Shown one piece after another: positions 42,961-55,734 of a DNA stretch of 64,000 nucleotides. How positions within the stretch are numbered: position 1 is the stretch's first letter; each line of letters begins with the position of its first letter. The position numbers were made by a program, and so were the translations under genes. This DNA is from Zygnema cylindricum (taxonomy: Eukaryota > Streptophyta > Zygnematophyceae > Zygnematales > Zygnemataceae), in NCBI GenBank assembly GCA_037447655.1, contig JBBHKE010000403.1:126501-190500 (forward strand), in the 5' to 3' direction. The notes below the pieces were generated by a model that was not told where the DNA came from, ran no database searches, and saw nothing but the letters and a program-made list of their open reading frames with translations.

Positions 42961-45900
42961 CGAGGACGATGAGCTTCTTTTGGATGAGGAGTTGGAGGCG
43001 AAAAACGAGGTCGAAATTCCACGTAAGCAGAAATGTGCTGACGGTGGATTGAAAGGTGAAGCAGGCTGGATTATAGATTCAAGTGCCTCCATGCACATGT
43101 GTAAAGATAGGCACCTGTTCACTAAGATAAGAAATATTCCCACCGTAGAGATAGAGTACGGGATGGGAGGATAGTCACCACTACTCTTGTAGGATCAGTA
43201 GATTTGGAAGTGTTAGTAGAAAGAAAGACATCCATAGTAACATTCTCCAATTTATTGTGTATTCCGGAGCTGAACAAAAACCTCATCTCTACATCTATAT
43301 TAGATGATAAGGGTTTTTTTACTAGCACTAAGGAAGGAGTCTTTACTGCTAGTTTTGAGAAGGATGTCTATTTCATTGCTGAGAAAGGTAGCCATGGGAT
43401 GTTTAGGCTGATTTTAAGTAATGAAACGAAGAAACTTTATTATGCTGGTGTTCATGATATTATGATGTGGCATAAGAGGCTTGGGCATGTGAATCTAGAT
43501 AAGTTAAGAGAGATGAAAAAGATGGGAGTGGTGGAAGGGATTCAGTTCAGTGAGAGGTATAATATAAGTGATTGTAGTGGATGTGCTCAAGGTAAAGCAC
43601 ACAGATTACCCTTTCCTAAAACAGCCACCTATAAGGGAGAAAAAAATCTAGATCTAGTACACACTGATATTTGGGGACCGGCTAAAGTGCCCTCGCCGGG
43701 GGGGAAGAGATTTATGATGACTATCACTGATGATTGGTCTTGGTATTCCCGGGTGTATTTTTTGAAAAACAAGTCTGAAGCTCAGGATTGTTTTAGACAA
43801 TATAAAGCATGGAGGGAAAAACTCCATGAAACTCCAATCAAGAGAATAAGGAGTGAAAATTGTGGAGAGTATACTTCTAACCAGTTAGAGGATTTTATGA
43901 GGGAAGATGGGGTCCAACACCAAAAGACAGTTCCAGAAAACCCGGAACAGAATGGGGTAGCTGAAAGGTTAAATAGAACACTTAGTGATACTGCTAGAAG
44001 TATGTTTTCGGATAAGAAGATAGGAAAAAGGTTTTGGGCAGAAGCAATGAACTGTGCTAATTACCTCAAAAATAGAGTTCTTACTTCAGCTATAAAAGAT
44101 CAAACACCTTATGAGAGATGGACAGGCCGGAAACCAGACTTATCTCATTTAAAGGTTTTCGGCAGTCAAGTATTCAGTCTAGATAAAGATCGGTCTAATT
44201 GAAAGCTAGATCCTAAAGGAAAACCGGGATACTTATTAGGATATGATGAGGATGTTAAAGGATATAGAGTTTATGATCTAAAAAGAGAAGATATAATCTT
44301 AGTAAAGCATCTAGTAGTTATGGATGAAGGAAAGTCTGTGGATCCCTTCAAATATACAAAGTCAGTAAAAATCAGATTTGAGTCAGAAAATTCCGATGAC
44401 TTAGAGCTTCCTAACTATCCATGTTTTAGAGAAAAAGACATTCTTGCAGGTACAAATCAGACCGAAAAGTACTCGGCCGTGGAAACTCTAAAGACAACTC
44501 TACCCGAAGTAGAAGACGTGGTGGAAATTGATTCGGAATCAACGGATACGGGAGAAGCCGAGATTGTTCGAAAGAATCCACGTAAACCATCTATTCCGGC
44601 AACAGATTTTGAGGGGGGGAGGAGAAGTAGAAAAAGATTGCAAGAAAAATAGGTTAATAACAAGGTAACAAAACTATCTCATCAACATGAACCTTAGACT
44701 TATGGAGAGGCGATGACGTGTCCAGAAAGAAATCGGTGGAAGACAGCCATCAATGAGGAGATGGCCTAAATTATGGGAGCCGATACTTGAGAGCTAGTGG
44801 ATTGTCCACCCAACCGAAAACCAATCGGTTGTAAGTGGGTTTTCAAATTAAAACTAAACCCAGATAACACAATCGAGCGCTACAAGGCCAGATTAGTGGC
44901 AAAGGGATTTACACAAAAGGAGGGATTTGACTACGAGGAAACCTTTACCCCGGTCGGCAGATTTCCCTCTGTCCGCATACTTCTCAGACTGGTAGCAGCG
45001 AAAGACATGGAAATGCACCAGATGGACATCAAGACAACCTTTTTGAATGGAGAATTGGAAGAGGAGATCTTTATGCAACAACCCGAAGGGTTTCTGGAGG
45101 AAGGAGAGGAGAGTAAGGTATGCCGACTGATTAAATCTATTTATGGATTGAAACAGGGACCTCGATAGTGGAATAAGAAGCTTGATGAGTTTCTTACCGG
45201 TCAGGGATATATCTGGATCAGCTCAGATTACTCAATCTATGTTTTCGAAGATGAGGAAGGTTTGGTATTTATTGGAATTTATGTTGATGATTTGCTTGTT
45301 TTAAATATATCAATGGAAAAAATTAATAAACTGAAAACCGATCTTAAGCAGAGATTTGAAGTGAAGGATATGGGGGAAGCAAAATATATTTTGGGAATTC
45401 AAGTAGAGAGAGACCGTAAAAGAAAAATTATAAGATTGACTCAAAAGGAAGCAATAGGGAACATGCTTGAAAAATTTCAAATGGATAAAGCTAATAGTTG
45501 TACAACTTCTATGGAGTTGAAAAAGGGAAGTGAGGGGAGTGAGGAAGAAGGATTCATAGTCTTAGACGAGGAATTATCTCCTGAAGAACAGAAGTTCAGG
45601 CAGACTATTCCTTACAGGCAAGTAGTGCGAAGTCTAATCTATTTTATGAATTGTACCCGACCGGATTTAGCTGCAGCTCTAGGAGTGCTGAGTAGAAGTC
45701 TAAATGCTCCCACTAAGAGGGATTAGGAGGCAGCTAAGAGAGTTCTTAGATATTTGATAGGACGTAGGGATCTATGGTTGCATTTGGGTGGGGAGAATAC
45801 TCACATCACTACTTGGAGTGTTGCAAGTTATGGAAATGCTCTGATGAGGAGATGCACTTCTGGATATGTATTATATATAGGTGATGGGGCTTGCTGTTGG

Positions 45901-46275
45901 AGTAGCAAACAGCAAAAAGTTATTGCTCAGTCCACCATGGAGGCTCAGTATATGGCCTCTTGCTCTGTTGTAAAAGAATTGATGTGGGTCAAGTCTTTGC
46001 TTGGTGAGCTTGGTCACCTTAAGAGTGGTGTGCATAATTTTTTTTGTGATAATCAGGCAGCAATCGCTATTTCTGCCAATCCTAAACATCATTTTAAAGC
46101 CAAACACATGGACATTAGACTCAACTTTGTTAGAGAGAAAGTAGAAAACAAAATAATCAGTTTAGAGTACCGACCAGATAGTGAGATGGTAGCAGATATG
46201 ATGACCAAACCTGTGCCTTCCCCTAAGCTAATTTTTTGCAGGGAGAAGTGTGGTCTGAAATTAAAGATTGACTAG
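42961..46275 (+). pseudogene. Element C pol: protease, integrase, RT, RNase H
   Basis: All copia pol domains in order. Protease GWIIDSSASMHMC (43065; the usual DSGA reads DSSA). Integrase 43204-44202 with HKRLGHVNLDKLREMKK, CSGCAQGKAH, LVHTDIWG, RSENCGEY (second catalytic Asp reads Glu) and ENPEQNGVAERLNRTL. A linker follows to 44650. RT 44797-45726 with KWVFKLKLNPDNTIERYKA, a TAG at the end of GLKQGPR and the active site IYVDDLLVL (45280). RNase H 45754-46275 with STMEAQYMASC, FCDNQAAIAIS and KHMDIRLNFVREK. Frame breaks occur at about 43170, 44200, 44650, 45168 and 45726. Five open blocks remain long, so decay is moderate. Confidence 0.9.
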
Positions 46276-46288
46276 AAAATAAAGAGAG

Positions 46289-47358
46289 AGTAGAAATTAA
46301 TGGTCTTATAAAATATTTTCTCGGTCTAAATAGAAATATAAAAAAAGAAGTCGAGACAGTCTACCTCTAACTTCTCTCTCCAAATCTCAAACTTGTCGCA
46401 GTTACTGAGAAATTAGAGAGGACGCTAGAGCCATGGCTACCCAGGCTATCGAGAGCTTTACAAGATATAAATATTAGTTTATTTATAATTAACGATATAT
46501 TTACTAAAATATATGTGCCACCTCTTGGATTTGATCTTGGAACCTGCTGGCCGGTAATTAGCCGGTAGTCGTTAGCTTTAAACCGTTAAGTCTAGAGATG
46601 GTGTTACGTTATATAGGGTTTGATAATTAATTAAACATTAATACGTAGGATAGTTCATTTAATTGAAATAATTTTACGGGAGACATAGATACAGTAATGT
46701 AAAAGTACGGATTATGGTACGGATAAGAAACGAATACCGCGCATATATTTCTTTATCGAAACGAATACCGCTCATGTTTTTATTACGGCTACGATTAAAT
46801 GTGAATTTAATTGGACGCCCGAAATTAAACGTCGAGATCGCGGAAGAGAATTTCGACGGTTTTTTATCATCGCCACATCGGATGACACGTGGCAGAATGA
46901 CATTGGATCGCGGCATCTCCAAGGATTAAGGGAGCGAATCCGGATATACCACGTGTCGACATTTAGGCCATGTGGTACAATGTTCGTACAGAAAGTACAC
47001 CGACAGCTGTACTTTTGTGTACGGAGGAGTAATGTGATTGGCTCCGTACATCAGTAGATAGAGTCTGTGAGAGAGATAGGACTTAGAAAAATTAGGAGGT
47101 AGGATCCTCTCTCCCAGAGAGCTTTTGTACAAAGGGAAAACTTTGACCATCCATAACTTACTGCTCAGGGGAGCAAATTCCGAGATTCTTTTTGCTATCG
47201 ACTCAGGGGAGTCTTCCCTTCAGATTGGTGAAGTTGGTTAGCGTTTTTGTCTACCAGGGTGGCAGTTGTTCTTGCTGAAACACAAAGGGGTCAGGGTTAT
47301 CCTAGAGGCTTCTTAGAAGCTGTCCACTATGAGGACTTATGGAGGTCTCATAGTTTCA
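46289..47358 (+). repeat. Element C 3' LTR
   Basis: 1070 bp; the first bases read AGTAGAAATT instead of TGTAGAAATT. Near identical to 40872-41939. ACACGTGGC at 46885-46893 and the minus-strand tRNA-like block at about 46517-46595 are both retained. Confidence 0.9.
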
Positions 47359-48040
47359 ACATGCTGAAAATTTGACAATAGCCTTGTTCAGCTTGGACTC
47401 CACTGAGTGTGTTGAAAAAAAAATCTCTGAAATTGCCCAACCAGGCGATAAGTTATGGGGTGGCAAAGGTGCCTATCTTATACAAACCCTTAAGGGGAGA
47501 TGTGACTCTATCTAAAACACTAAGTCCTGATTCCCTCTAATAACTCTTATCTACTGAAGTACGGACCAATTATATTGTAGTACTGTACCAAAAAGTATTA
47601 CTACAGGTGTACCTTTTGTACGACAAATGTACGACAAGGCTATTACGTGGATGCGTTCCCTCTTTTTACTCGCCCGTAGGTTCCTCGGAATTCCCGCAAC
47701 CAAATGTGATCTCTCTACGTGGCGCCCGGTCATGGTATGTTACAAAAAACCAAAGTGACCACTCCGAGATTTCGGCAATGATGTGCGCCATTGGACATGA
47801 ACCGAAATGCAATCTCAGTCGTTATAAATACTTGCGCGATTTTTGTTTTGCTGTTGAAACAAAATGCACGATATCCGTTTCGAAATAGTATCGTACTTCG
47901 TACTTTACAAAACTATATCCATGCATGGCGTATACAGTTTCAATTAAATGAATTCGTTCTTTCCTAAATAAAAATATATCTATCACATCCTATAGCATTT
48001 AGCATTGGTCCTAGTCTAAAAGGATAAAGCTGATCGCTAC
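47359..48040 (-). repeat. Element H 5' LTR, outer part
   Basis: Continues 40771-40871 after element C and matches 31291 onwards of the 3' LTR. It is cut again at 48040/48041 by the A-type LTR, within the tRNA-like block (GGATAAAGCTGATCGCTAC). The last 280 bp or so of the LTR are not in the window. Confidence 0.8.
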
Positions 48041-48832
48041 TGTTGATTATGGAAAAATTTAAGTCTTTGTAAATTAGTGTGATGGCAGAAAGGTAGTAAT
48101 TTGTAGCGTAAGTTTCACAAGGACATGCGACATCACTTGAGTGCATTTCAGGACAACGTAACTGCGACGTAGACGGAACAGCGTAGCTGCTATGCACACA
48201 GAGTAGGGCAGCAGCGCAACTGCTATGCAGACAAAGCAACGCAGACAGAACAACGCAGCTGCGACACAGACAAGACAACGCAGCTGCGGTTACTTTGGAT
48301 ATGATCCGTACAGACAACGCAACTGTTGTTATCTTGGATATGATTCGGTACAAGACACCGCACTCGCGGGTGATATGAATGTAATTCAATACGAGACAAC
48401 GTATCTGTGATTGATATGAATCAAGTTAACGGACGAGATTCATAGGAGTATCACAAGTGACTTAGCCGACAAGTATTTGTATAATCACTTAATATAGATT
48501 CTGAGTAATATTGACTGTACGATGATAGATTGGGTTGGCAGGATTAGGAACACGTAGATATCAGTAAGTGGGCTGATTTTGGGCATTCCTCTCAGGTACA
48601 CTTATATCGGTGATACAACACTAAGAGTATAAGACTTAGGACTTAGGGCATTTTATGTATCCAGACTTCCAAGTAGTAAAACTGCAAACAATTTTTGGAA
48701 AAATTTTGAGTGTTATATTTCGAGTGTTGTCGGGTCAATAGTGTTCAAACTTTGGGAGTTGTTAGTGTTTATGATGCTCTATAATTTGATAAAGCTTTGT
48801 GAAGTTTGGTTACTTGTATAAGATTTGGTGAG
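48041..48832 (+). mobile_element. Partial LTR of the A-like family
   Basis: Starts TGTTGATTATGG in the H LTR and contains the CGCAGCTGCG-rich and GATCCGTAC motifs seen in the A LTRs and the solo LTR. The 3' end (ATGGCTGAAA...ACA) is missing because element J is inserted at 48833. The preceding GCTAC (48036-48040) should be its target duplication; the partner is not in the window. Confidence 0.6.
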
Positions 48833-49837
48833 TGCAATTATGTGTCCTCCGTTGGACTACAGATTACAAGAAGTCTCTAGATAGTATTTAACTAACCCAC
48901 TTCAAGCCACAACCACTACTGTCCAGGAAGGCAAACTGACACTTTGAGTGCACCCCTATGCAGCCTACACTCCCCTGAGTCCGTAGCAAAATGAGTCAAT
49001 GATAACGGCCAACCAGCCGATGAGTTATGAGTTGGCAAAAATGCCAATTTTATATAAAGCTCTCTTAGAGAGACGTGACTGCCTACCAAATTTCCTAAGT
49101 TCTAAACCCCTCTTACAGCCCCTATCTACTAAAGTAAGAACGAATCATATGACTGTAAAGTATAGAAAGGTACTACGACCGATGTCCTTTCTGTACGGCA
49201 TTTGTACTAGAAGGCCACTGGGTGGACGCGTGTCACTTTTCAACTCGTCTGTACATTCCTTGGAATTCCCGCGACCGAATGTCATCCTTCCACGCGGCGC
49301 GAAGTCATGCCATGTCCATAAAAGCCAAAGTGACCATTCCGCGATCTCGGCGATGATATGTGCCGTCGGATTAAATCTGACATTAAATGTCGACCGTCAA
49401 AACAAATGTCCGATTCATTTGTTTCGTGCGAAATGACGTCCGCACTAAATTTAACAAGTTATATGTTTCTTTGTTCAAATTCTAGTTAATTTATTTCAAT
49501 ACCATACAATATTTAAAATAAATATCGAACCCTATATCTCCTAACGGACTTCTACGACAGACTGGTTAAAGCTAACGGCTACGTCGTGCTTTGCCGGTCG
49601 AAAGTTTGAGTCCTGTCGGACTCAACCTTTTGTTGAGAGTAACTTAAGTGACTCTTTAGTCCTGCTTCCTGAGTTAGGACAGCTATGGCTCAACCACCCT
49701 CTCTATCCCTCAGTGACTACAACAAGTATGGTGGGTGTAGAGAGGAGGTGGAGGCAGGCTTTTCGCCTTTTTATTTTCTTTTTTGTACTGAACTATTCTG
49801 ACCTAAAAAATACCACATAAATCTAATAATTTCAACA
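48833..49837 (-). repeat. Element J 3' LTR
   Basis: 1005 bp. On the minus strand it starts TGTTGAAATTATTAG (49837), after the purine tract AAAATAAGGGGAG, and ends ...ACACATAATTGCA. Related to but diverged from the H LTR. Carries the tRNA-like block on the plus strand at about 49550-49625 (B-box-like AGTTTGAGTCC). Confidence 0.8.
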
Positions 49838-52800
49838 CTCCCCTTATTTTCTAGTCTAACTTTAACTTCAGTTTTAATCCACACTTTTCTCTGTAATATT
49901 TTAACTTGGGAGAAGGCACTAGTTTTGTCATCATATCAGCCACCATTTCCTCATCAGATCTATATACAAGATTCACAATCTTATTCTCAACTTTTTCTCT
50001 TACAAAACTCAATCTTATGTCCATATGTTTAGCCCTAAAATGATGTTTTGGATTAAGTACAATTGCAATGGCGGCTTGATTATCACAAAACACTTCATGC
50101 ATTCCCTCTTTCATATACCCCAGTTCTTCCAAGAAGGACTTGACCCAGATCAACTCTTTCACAGCAGAACAAGAGGCCATGTACTTAGCCTCCATAGTAG
50201 ACTGAGCAACCACCTTTTGTTGCTTATTGCTCCAACAGCAAGCACCTTCCCCAACATACAACACATACCCAGAAGTGCATCTTCTCATAGGTGCGTCCCT
50301 ATAATGGCATCACTCGAAGTAGTGATGTCACTGTGCTCCCCTCCCAAATGCAACCATAACTCTTTGGCTCCCACCAGATATCTCATGACTCTCTTGACTG
50401 CCTCCTAGTCTCTCTTCTTAGGATCATTAAGACTCCTACTGAGTACTCCAACTGCCGCCGCTATGTCTGGCCTGATACAGTTTATATAATAGATCAAACT
50501 TCCTAAGACCTGTCTATAAGGGATAGACTTCATAAACTCTCCCTCTTCTAGACTCATTTGATCATCTAAGATCATCACTCCTCCTTCTACACTCCCATCA
50601 CTTACTTTTTTGAAGTCCATGGGAGTGGTACAACTATTAACATTTTCCATCTGGAATTTCTCAAGCATGTTACCTATTGTTTCTTTCTGAGTAAGTCAGA
50701 TAATCTTTTCCCCCCTATCTCTCTTCATGTAAATCCCCAAAATATATCTTGCCTCCCCTAAATCCTTCATATCGAATCTGCTTCTAAGATCTTTCTTTAA
50801 CTTATTGATCTTTTTCATAAGATTTACTCAACACAAGGAGATCATCCACATAAATTGCAATAAAAATGACACCATTCTCATCTTCAAACATATAGATAGA
50901 ATGGTAAAAGGTGATCGTGATATATCCCAGACTGGTAAGAAACTCATCTAGTTTCTTATTCCACTGTCGGGGAGCCTGCTTCTGTCCATTCAAGGACTTT
51001 ATGAGCATGCAGACTTTGCTCTCTTCTCCTTCCTCCACGAACCCCTCGCGTTGCCTCATAAAAGATTTCTTACTCTAACTCACCATTATGAAAAGCAGTC
51101 TTAATATCCATCTGGTGTATTTCCATGTCTTTCGCTGCCAAGAGACTAAGGAGAATCCTTACTAATGGGAATCGAACAACTAGAGCAAAGGTCTCCTCAT
51201 AGTCAATCCCCTCTTTTTGGGTGAACCCCTTCGCCACCAATCGAGCCTTATATCTCTCAATGGTATTATCTGGGTTCAATTTTAGTTTAAATACCTATTT
51301 ACACCCAATAGGTCTGTGTCTTAAGGACAATCCGCTCATTCCCAAGTATTTGCTTCTATGATGGAGGCCATCTCATCATTTATAGCTCTAATCCATGTTT
51401 CTTTCACTGGACTATTCACAGCCTCCGAGTAAGACTGAGGCTCATCCGGGTTAGATAGCTTAGTTACCTTATGAGCGACTTGTTTTTCTTAGATCCTTTT
51501 GGTGCTCCTTCTCCCTCCCTCAAACTTTGAAGCTAGAATGGATGGAAGTCTTGGATTTCTCCTTACTGTATCTTCGGCTCCCTTGTCCATGGAAGCCGGT
51601 TCTGGTCCCACTTCTTCTATCTCCTCAAAGTCTATAAGAGTATGTGAGGTTTTCGGTGAGTCTCCTATATCTCGAATCTTCCCTGAGTCTGTAATCACGG
51701 TTTCACTCATGTCCTTTTCGGGAACGACCGAGTTCTCCTCACTTTGAGACTCAAATCTGATTTTTTTTTCTTCTTTGTATAATTTAAGGGGTCAAATGAC
51801 TTCCCTTCATCCATGACAATTAGGTGTTTGACCAGAATGATATCTTTCTTTGCTAAGTCATAGGCTGTATACCCCTTAACATCCTCATCATATCCCACAA
51901 ACTATCCAAGTTTTCCCTTAGCATCTAGTTTCTTGTTTTTCCTATCTGTGTCAAGACTGTAAACTTGGCTACCGAACACTTTAAAGTGTGAGATATCTTG
52001 TTTCCTTCCAACCCATCTTTCATAAGGTGTAACACCCTTTACAGTTGAGGTAAGGACTCTATTCTTAATGTAGTTGGCAGAGTTCATTGCCTCTACCCAA
52101 AATCTCTTTCCTATTTTCTTGTCGGCCAACATACTACATGCACTATCTCTTAGTGTTCGATTCAACCACTCAGCTACCCCATTTTGTTTCGGGCTATATG
52201 GTACAGTTTTCTGGGGCAGCACTCCCTTATCTGTGAGATATTCCTCAAAATGGATAAAGGTATATTCACCCCCTTATTATTTCTTATTCTCTTAATGGGG
52301 GTTTCATGCACCTTATCACTCCAGGCTTTATATTCTTTGAAGTAAGTCGATGTTTCAGACTTTTATTTTAGAAAATACACTCTAGAGTATCTAGACTAGT
52401 CATCGGTTATTGTCAACATAAACCTCTTTCCTCCAACCGAAGGTACTTTTGCAGGTCCCCAAATATCTGTGTGGACCAAATCTAATACTTTCTCACCTCT
52501 ATATGTGGCGGCTTTGGGAAAGGGAAGTCTGTGAGCCTTACCTTGAGCACAGCCACTACAATCATCCATCATTTCATTATCCCCAAACTGAATGCCATCT
52601 ACTACCCCAAGCTTTTTCATTTCCCTCTACCTATCAAAATGCACATGCCCCAACCGCTTATGCCAAATCATTAACTGAAGAACACCAACATAGTAAGCAT
52701 TATTCTTTTCATTACTCAGGTTAAGCCTAAACATTCCTTGGCTACCCTTATCTGCCGTGAAGTAAACTTCATCCCCATACTTAGCTGTAAAGACTCCCTT

Positions 52801-53511
52801 TCTAGTGAAGGTATCAAACTCCTTGTCATCTAACACAGGCGTAGAGACAAGATTTTTACTCAGCTGAGGATTGTAGAGTACATCTGAGAATGTAAGTATA
52901 TAAGTCTTACCCTCCACTAAGTCTTTTAGATCTACTGACCACACTAGATATGTAGTAACCACTCTCCCATCCCCATACTTTACTCTACAGTAAGGTTCTT
53001 TCTTAGCTTAGTGAAGAGTTCTTTATCATGGCACATATGCATGGATGCACCTCAGTCAATGATCCACCCTTCTTTTGGCCCTTCCCGAATTGCTCCAAGG
53101 GCATACTTTTGTCTCTGAGGGATCTCCTTCTCCTCCACACTCTCGTCAAGACGAAGCTCCCCATCCTCCTCGGAGGACTCGTCTTCGTTTTCTCCTGTCC
53201 TTTTTGTGACTGTAAGTGCCTTTTTCTTCCCCGCGGAAGAACTCCCTCCACACTTATCTAGGAGCCTCAGCTCTGACATTTTGACACAATGTGGTATAAA
53301 GTGTCTCGGCTTTTTGTAAAAATGTCAAAGACCCATTGGGGGCCTCGGTCCTCCAGAATGATCTATTTCCCCTTTGTACGGTTTCTTTAGGTCGTTCTCC
53401 CATCGATCTTCTCCTGCTGCTAGAGCTTGAATGATCTTTCCTCCTCTCCTAATCTCCATTGTGTTTTCCTGCTTAAGTAGCATCCGGACCACTGTGTTCC
53501 ATTTGCTTGCC
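49838..53511 (-). pseudogene. Element J pol and gag end (copia), truncated
   Basis: Minus-strand copia frame. RNase H 49851-50288 (CTSGYVLYVGEGACCW, STMEAKYMASC, FCDNQAAIAIV, KHMDIRLSFVREK). RT with IYVDDLLVL near 50845 and LNPDNTIERYKARLVAKGF near 51270. Acidic linker near 51500-51900. Integrase near 51900-52900 (PYERWVGRKQDISHFKVFG, YSPKQNGVAEWLNRTL, LVHTDIWGPAKVPS, CSGCAQGKAHRL). Protease region near 53050. A decayed zinc knuckle lies near 53310. It stops abruptly at about 53511, where a 22-bp palindrome begins; most of gag, the primer site and the 5' LTR are missing. Several stops make it inactive. Close to H. Confidence 0.85.
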
Positions 53512-53512
53512 T

Positions 53513-53534
53513 AAAGTCCACTTAAGTGGACTTT
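53513..53534. repeat. 22-bp perfect palindrome at the J/K junction
   Basis: AAAGTCCACTTAAGTGGACT plus TT reads the same on both strands. It sits exactly where element J homology ends and region K starts, with weaker complementarity in the flanks (TTTGCTTGC / GAGCAAAC). It may be a small palindromic element or a rearrangement breakpoint. Confidence 0.8.
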
Positions 53535-54590
53535 GAGCAAACAAACTTTGAAAAATTACAACGGATGAACCGTGGAGAATTTGACATATGTCCTTCTTAT
53601 GGAAAAGTCTTAAAATGACCTCTTGCATTGGAATAAAATGTTGGCTTGATGAACCGGGTACTTTTTATGAGGAAAATAAAATTTGTCGAAAATTGTGCAA
53701 CGTTGGTTGGCAGGAAATGGGTTTAAAATTTTTGTGTGGAATTTTACTCATTTTCGAAGGGGAACTCAAGACACTCTTCCCTGAATCAAAATATTGGGCG
53801 TTGCATAGCGTTGTGGTGCTAGACTTTCCAAATCATAAGATAATGCTTACCGTTTTTCCTTAGGGAAATTCTGTACCAAATTTTGCATTTGATGGCTGAA
53901 TTTGAACAATGTATCGGAAAGTAACCTCATTTGAACGTAATTCAACCTAACTCGACATCGCATTTTTGGCGAAGACCAGCAAGAGTCGGACGTATAAGGA
54001 ATGCTTGCTTTATCGTAAGCTCTCCCTAGAATACCTCCAACTACTTTGTTGGTATTAAAAAAGAAGCCATAGTCGAGCGCTTGTAATTCGTGAGAGTGAG
54101 TTATTAGTAAAATACCGTCTCATTATCATCATCAGATTGATTGGAAAGAAATCCAAGGCCATGCGAAGATAAATTCTGCTGCTGGTAAAGAAAAGGATAC
54201 CTGTGATTCGTTTGAAAAGGTATGGACACACCAATACAAACTGTCCCAAATTTGGCATTTGAAGTCGAAACTTGAATATCGTATCGGAATATGACTTTGC
54301 CTTATCAGAAAAGAACTCATTTCAATATTTCATATTTCGGGAAAACAAGGTCACAATTGGGTTGTATTCAAAGTAATGGCCTATTACTGAAGCTTCTCTA
54401 AATACCACCTAATTTCGACTTGATTTTCTCCAAAAATGGCATGTTGAATAGTTTAAAGTCTGTAAGACCGTGTCTTAGCCCTGTATGGTGTGAAAGTATC
54501 ATCTTCAATTGCAAAATTTGCCAAGTCTGTCGATATCAGTGGTTTTTGGATTAAATCACTTCAAATTCCACCGGATTTCGATGCCTTTCA
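53535..54590. other. Region K start: no gene seen, diverged repeats
   Basis: No credible coding frame. A segment with ACCAAATTTTGCATTTGA and GTATCGGAAAGTAAC (53872-53925) recurs in diverged form at 54240-54297 (CCCAAATTTGGCATTTGAAG, GTATCGGAATATGAC), an old duplication about 370 bp apart. Confidence 0.5.
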
Positions 54591-54594
54591 TAAC

Positions 54595-54830
54595 CCTTAG
54601 CCCCCAATACCGAAATTCTCGTGTTTGGGTATTAATTCCCACTATGAAGTTTGTGTTTTATAAGCCCCCAATATCGAGATTCACGGGTTTGGGTATTAAC
54701 CCAAATCTGAAGTTTGGGTTTTATAAGCCCCCAATATATCCTTGGGCTTGGGTATTAATTCCCTTTCTGAAGTTTGGGTTTTATAAGCCCCCAATATCGA
54801 GAATCACGGGTTTGGGTACGTGCACGGATT
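54595..54830. repeat. About 62-bp tandem repeat, four units
   Basis: The landmark AGCCCCCAATA recurs at about 54599, 54663, 54726 and 54786 (spacing 64, 63, 60), followed each time by GGGTATTAA and GAAGTTTGGGTTTTATA. The 110-codon frame across it is a repeat artefact with a repeated FGFYKPPI peptide. Confidence 0.85.
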
Positions 54831-54955
54831 CCGGTACTTAGCCAAGATTTCCAAGTTTTCAACTCGGCGTACACGGATTCCGGTACTTAGCCAAGATTTC
54901 CAAGTTTTCAACTCGGCGTACACGGATTCCGGTACTTAGCCAAAATTTCGCAGAT
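54820..54955. repeat. 49-bp tandem repeat, nearly three units
   Basis: CACGGATTCCGGTACTTAGC recurs at 54823, 54872 and 54921 (49-bp period), followed by CAAGTTTTCAACTCGGCGTA. Diverged copies are at 62508-62700, in the same orientation. Confidence 0.9.
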
Positions 54956-55730
54956 TTTTCAATACTGCAAAATGCAAAATGTTATATCTCGGCTGTAATT
55001 TGGCCGAAATCAACTTATTATATCTTGATGGGTAGGTTATTTAGTCCTCTTTCGAACAAGCTATAAAACACTCAAATCCGAAAAGCCACGGCAGAAATAT
55101 GGCATTTTTAAGTTTCCCGTGATTTTTTACCATTTCTAGTCGCCAACTTTTTTGTATTAGAAACCATGGGATTTATTTTTTTCAAAGGTTGACAAAGACC
55201 GTATATGATGATTTTCCCGTTATTCTGAGGCATTTCTAAAAACTTTTTATTAAAGAGACCACCCTCGATTTCTCACTCGACGGCGCGTAAAAAAAGCCTC
55301 AACTTTCCGGTCAAATATGGCCACAAAAATGGCTATTTTTTGGTCACTTCTACAGTTAGCCGTTAATGGATTTATAGCGGCTGGATTGGCTATTTTTTTA
55401 AAATAGTCGCTCGAGTGGCTATAAAATTTTGGCTCTTGTTTTGGCCGAAAGGGTCACTGTCGGAAAAAAATCCTTTAGTGAAAGGTGCTTGTATTAAGCT
55501 GTTATACACGATGAAATGGCCGGAACACGCATCGGCGGACTTTCGGAGGACTTCCATAACTTAGAATTTACGGCCATTTCATACAGGGAAAAATAGCCTG
55601 TAGGGTGGCTATTTTTAAGGATGTGTATGCGGATTTGTTTCTCTGCTCTCGGTGGCCGGATTTTAGCGTCCGCTATATCGTTACGTAGATTTTTGTCCAT
55701 TCTTCAAGGGAAAATAAACAGTGCACGTTT
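54956..55730. other. Non-coding, element-like repeats
   Basis: Opens with TTTTTCAATACTGCAAAATG, the same motif as the palindrome arms at 63424-63536. The rest shows no gene. GGCTATTTTT-type phrases recur (about 55330, 55390, 55610). Confidence 0.4.
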
Positions 55731-55734
55731 CCGG

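Larger units (their letters stand above)
40872..47358 (+). mobile_element. Element C: near full-length copia retrotransposon
   Basis: 6487 bp with LTRs 40872-41939 and 46289-47358, half-tRNA primer-binding site GTTATGGGCCCACC at 41941, gag and a complete set of pol domains, and a purine tract AAAATAAAGAGAG. Target duplication ACAAG (40867-40871) / ACATG (47359-47363), one mismatch. It is inserted in the 5' LTR of H. It is the best reference copy of this family in the window, and element B is its close relative. Confidence 0.9.

Noticed and set aside
54509-54841. 110-codon frame with FGFYKPPI repeats
   Set aside because: Product of the 62-bp tandem repeat.
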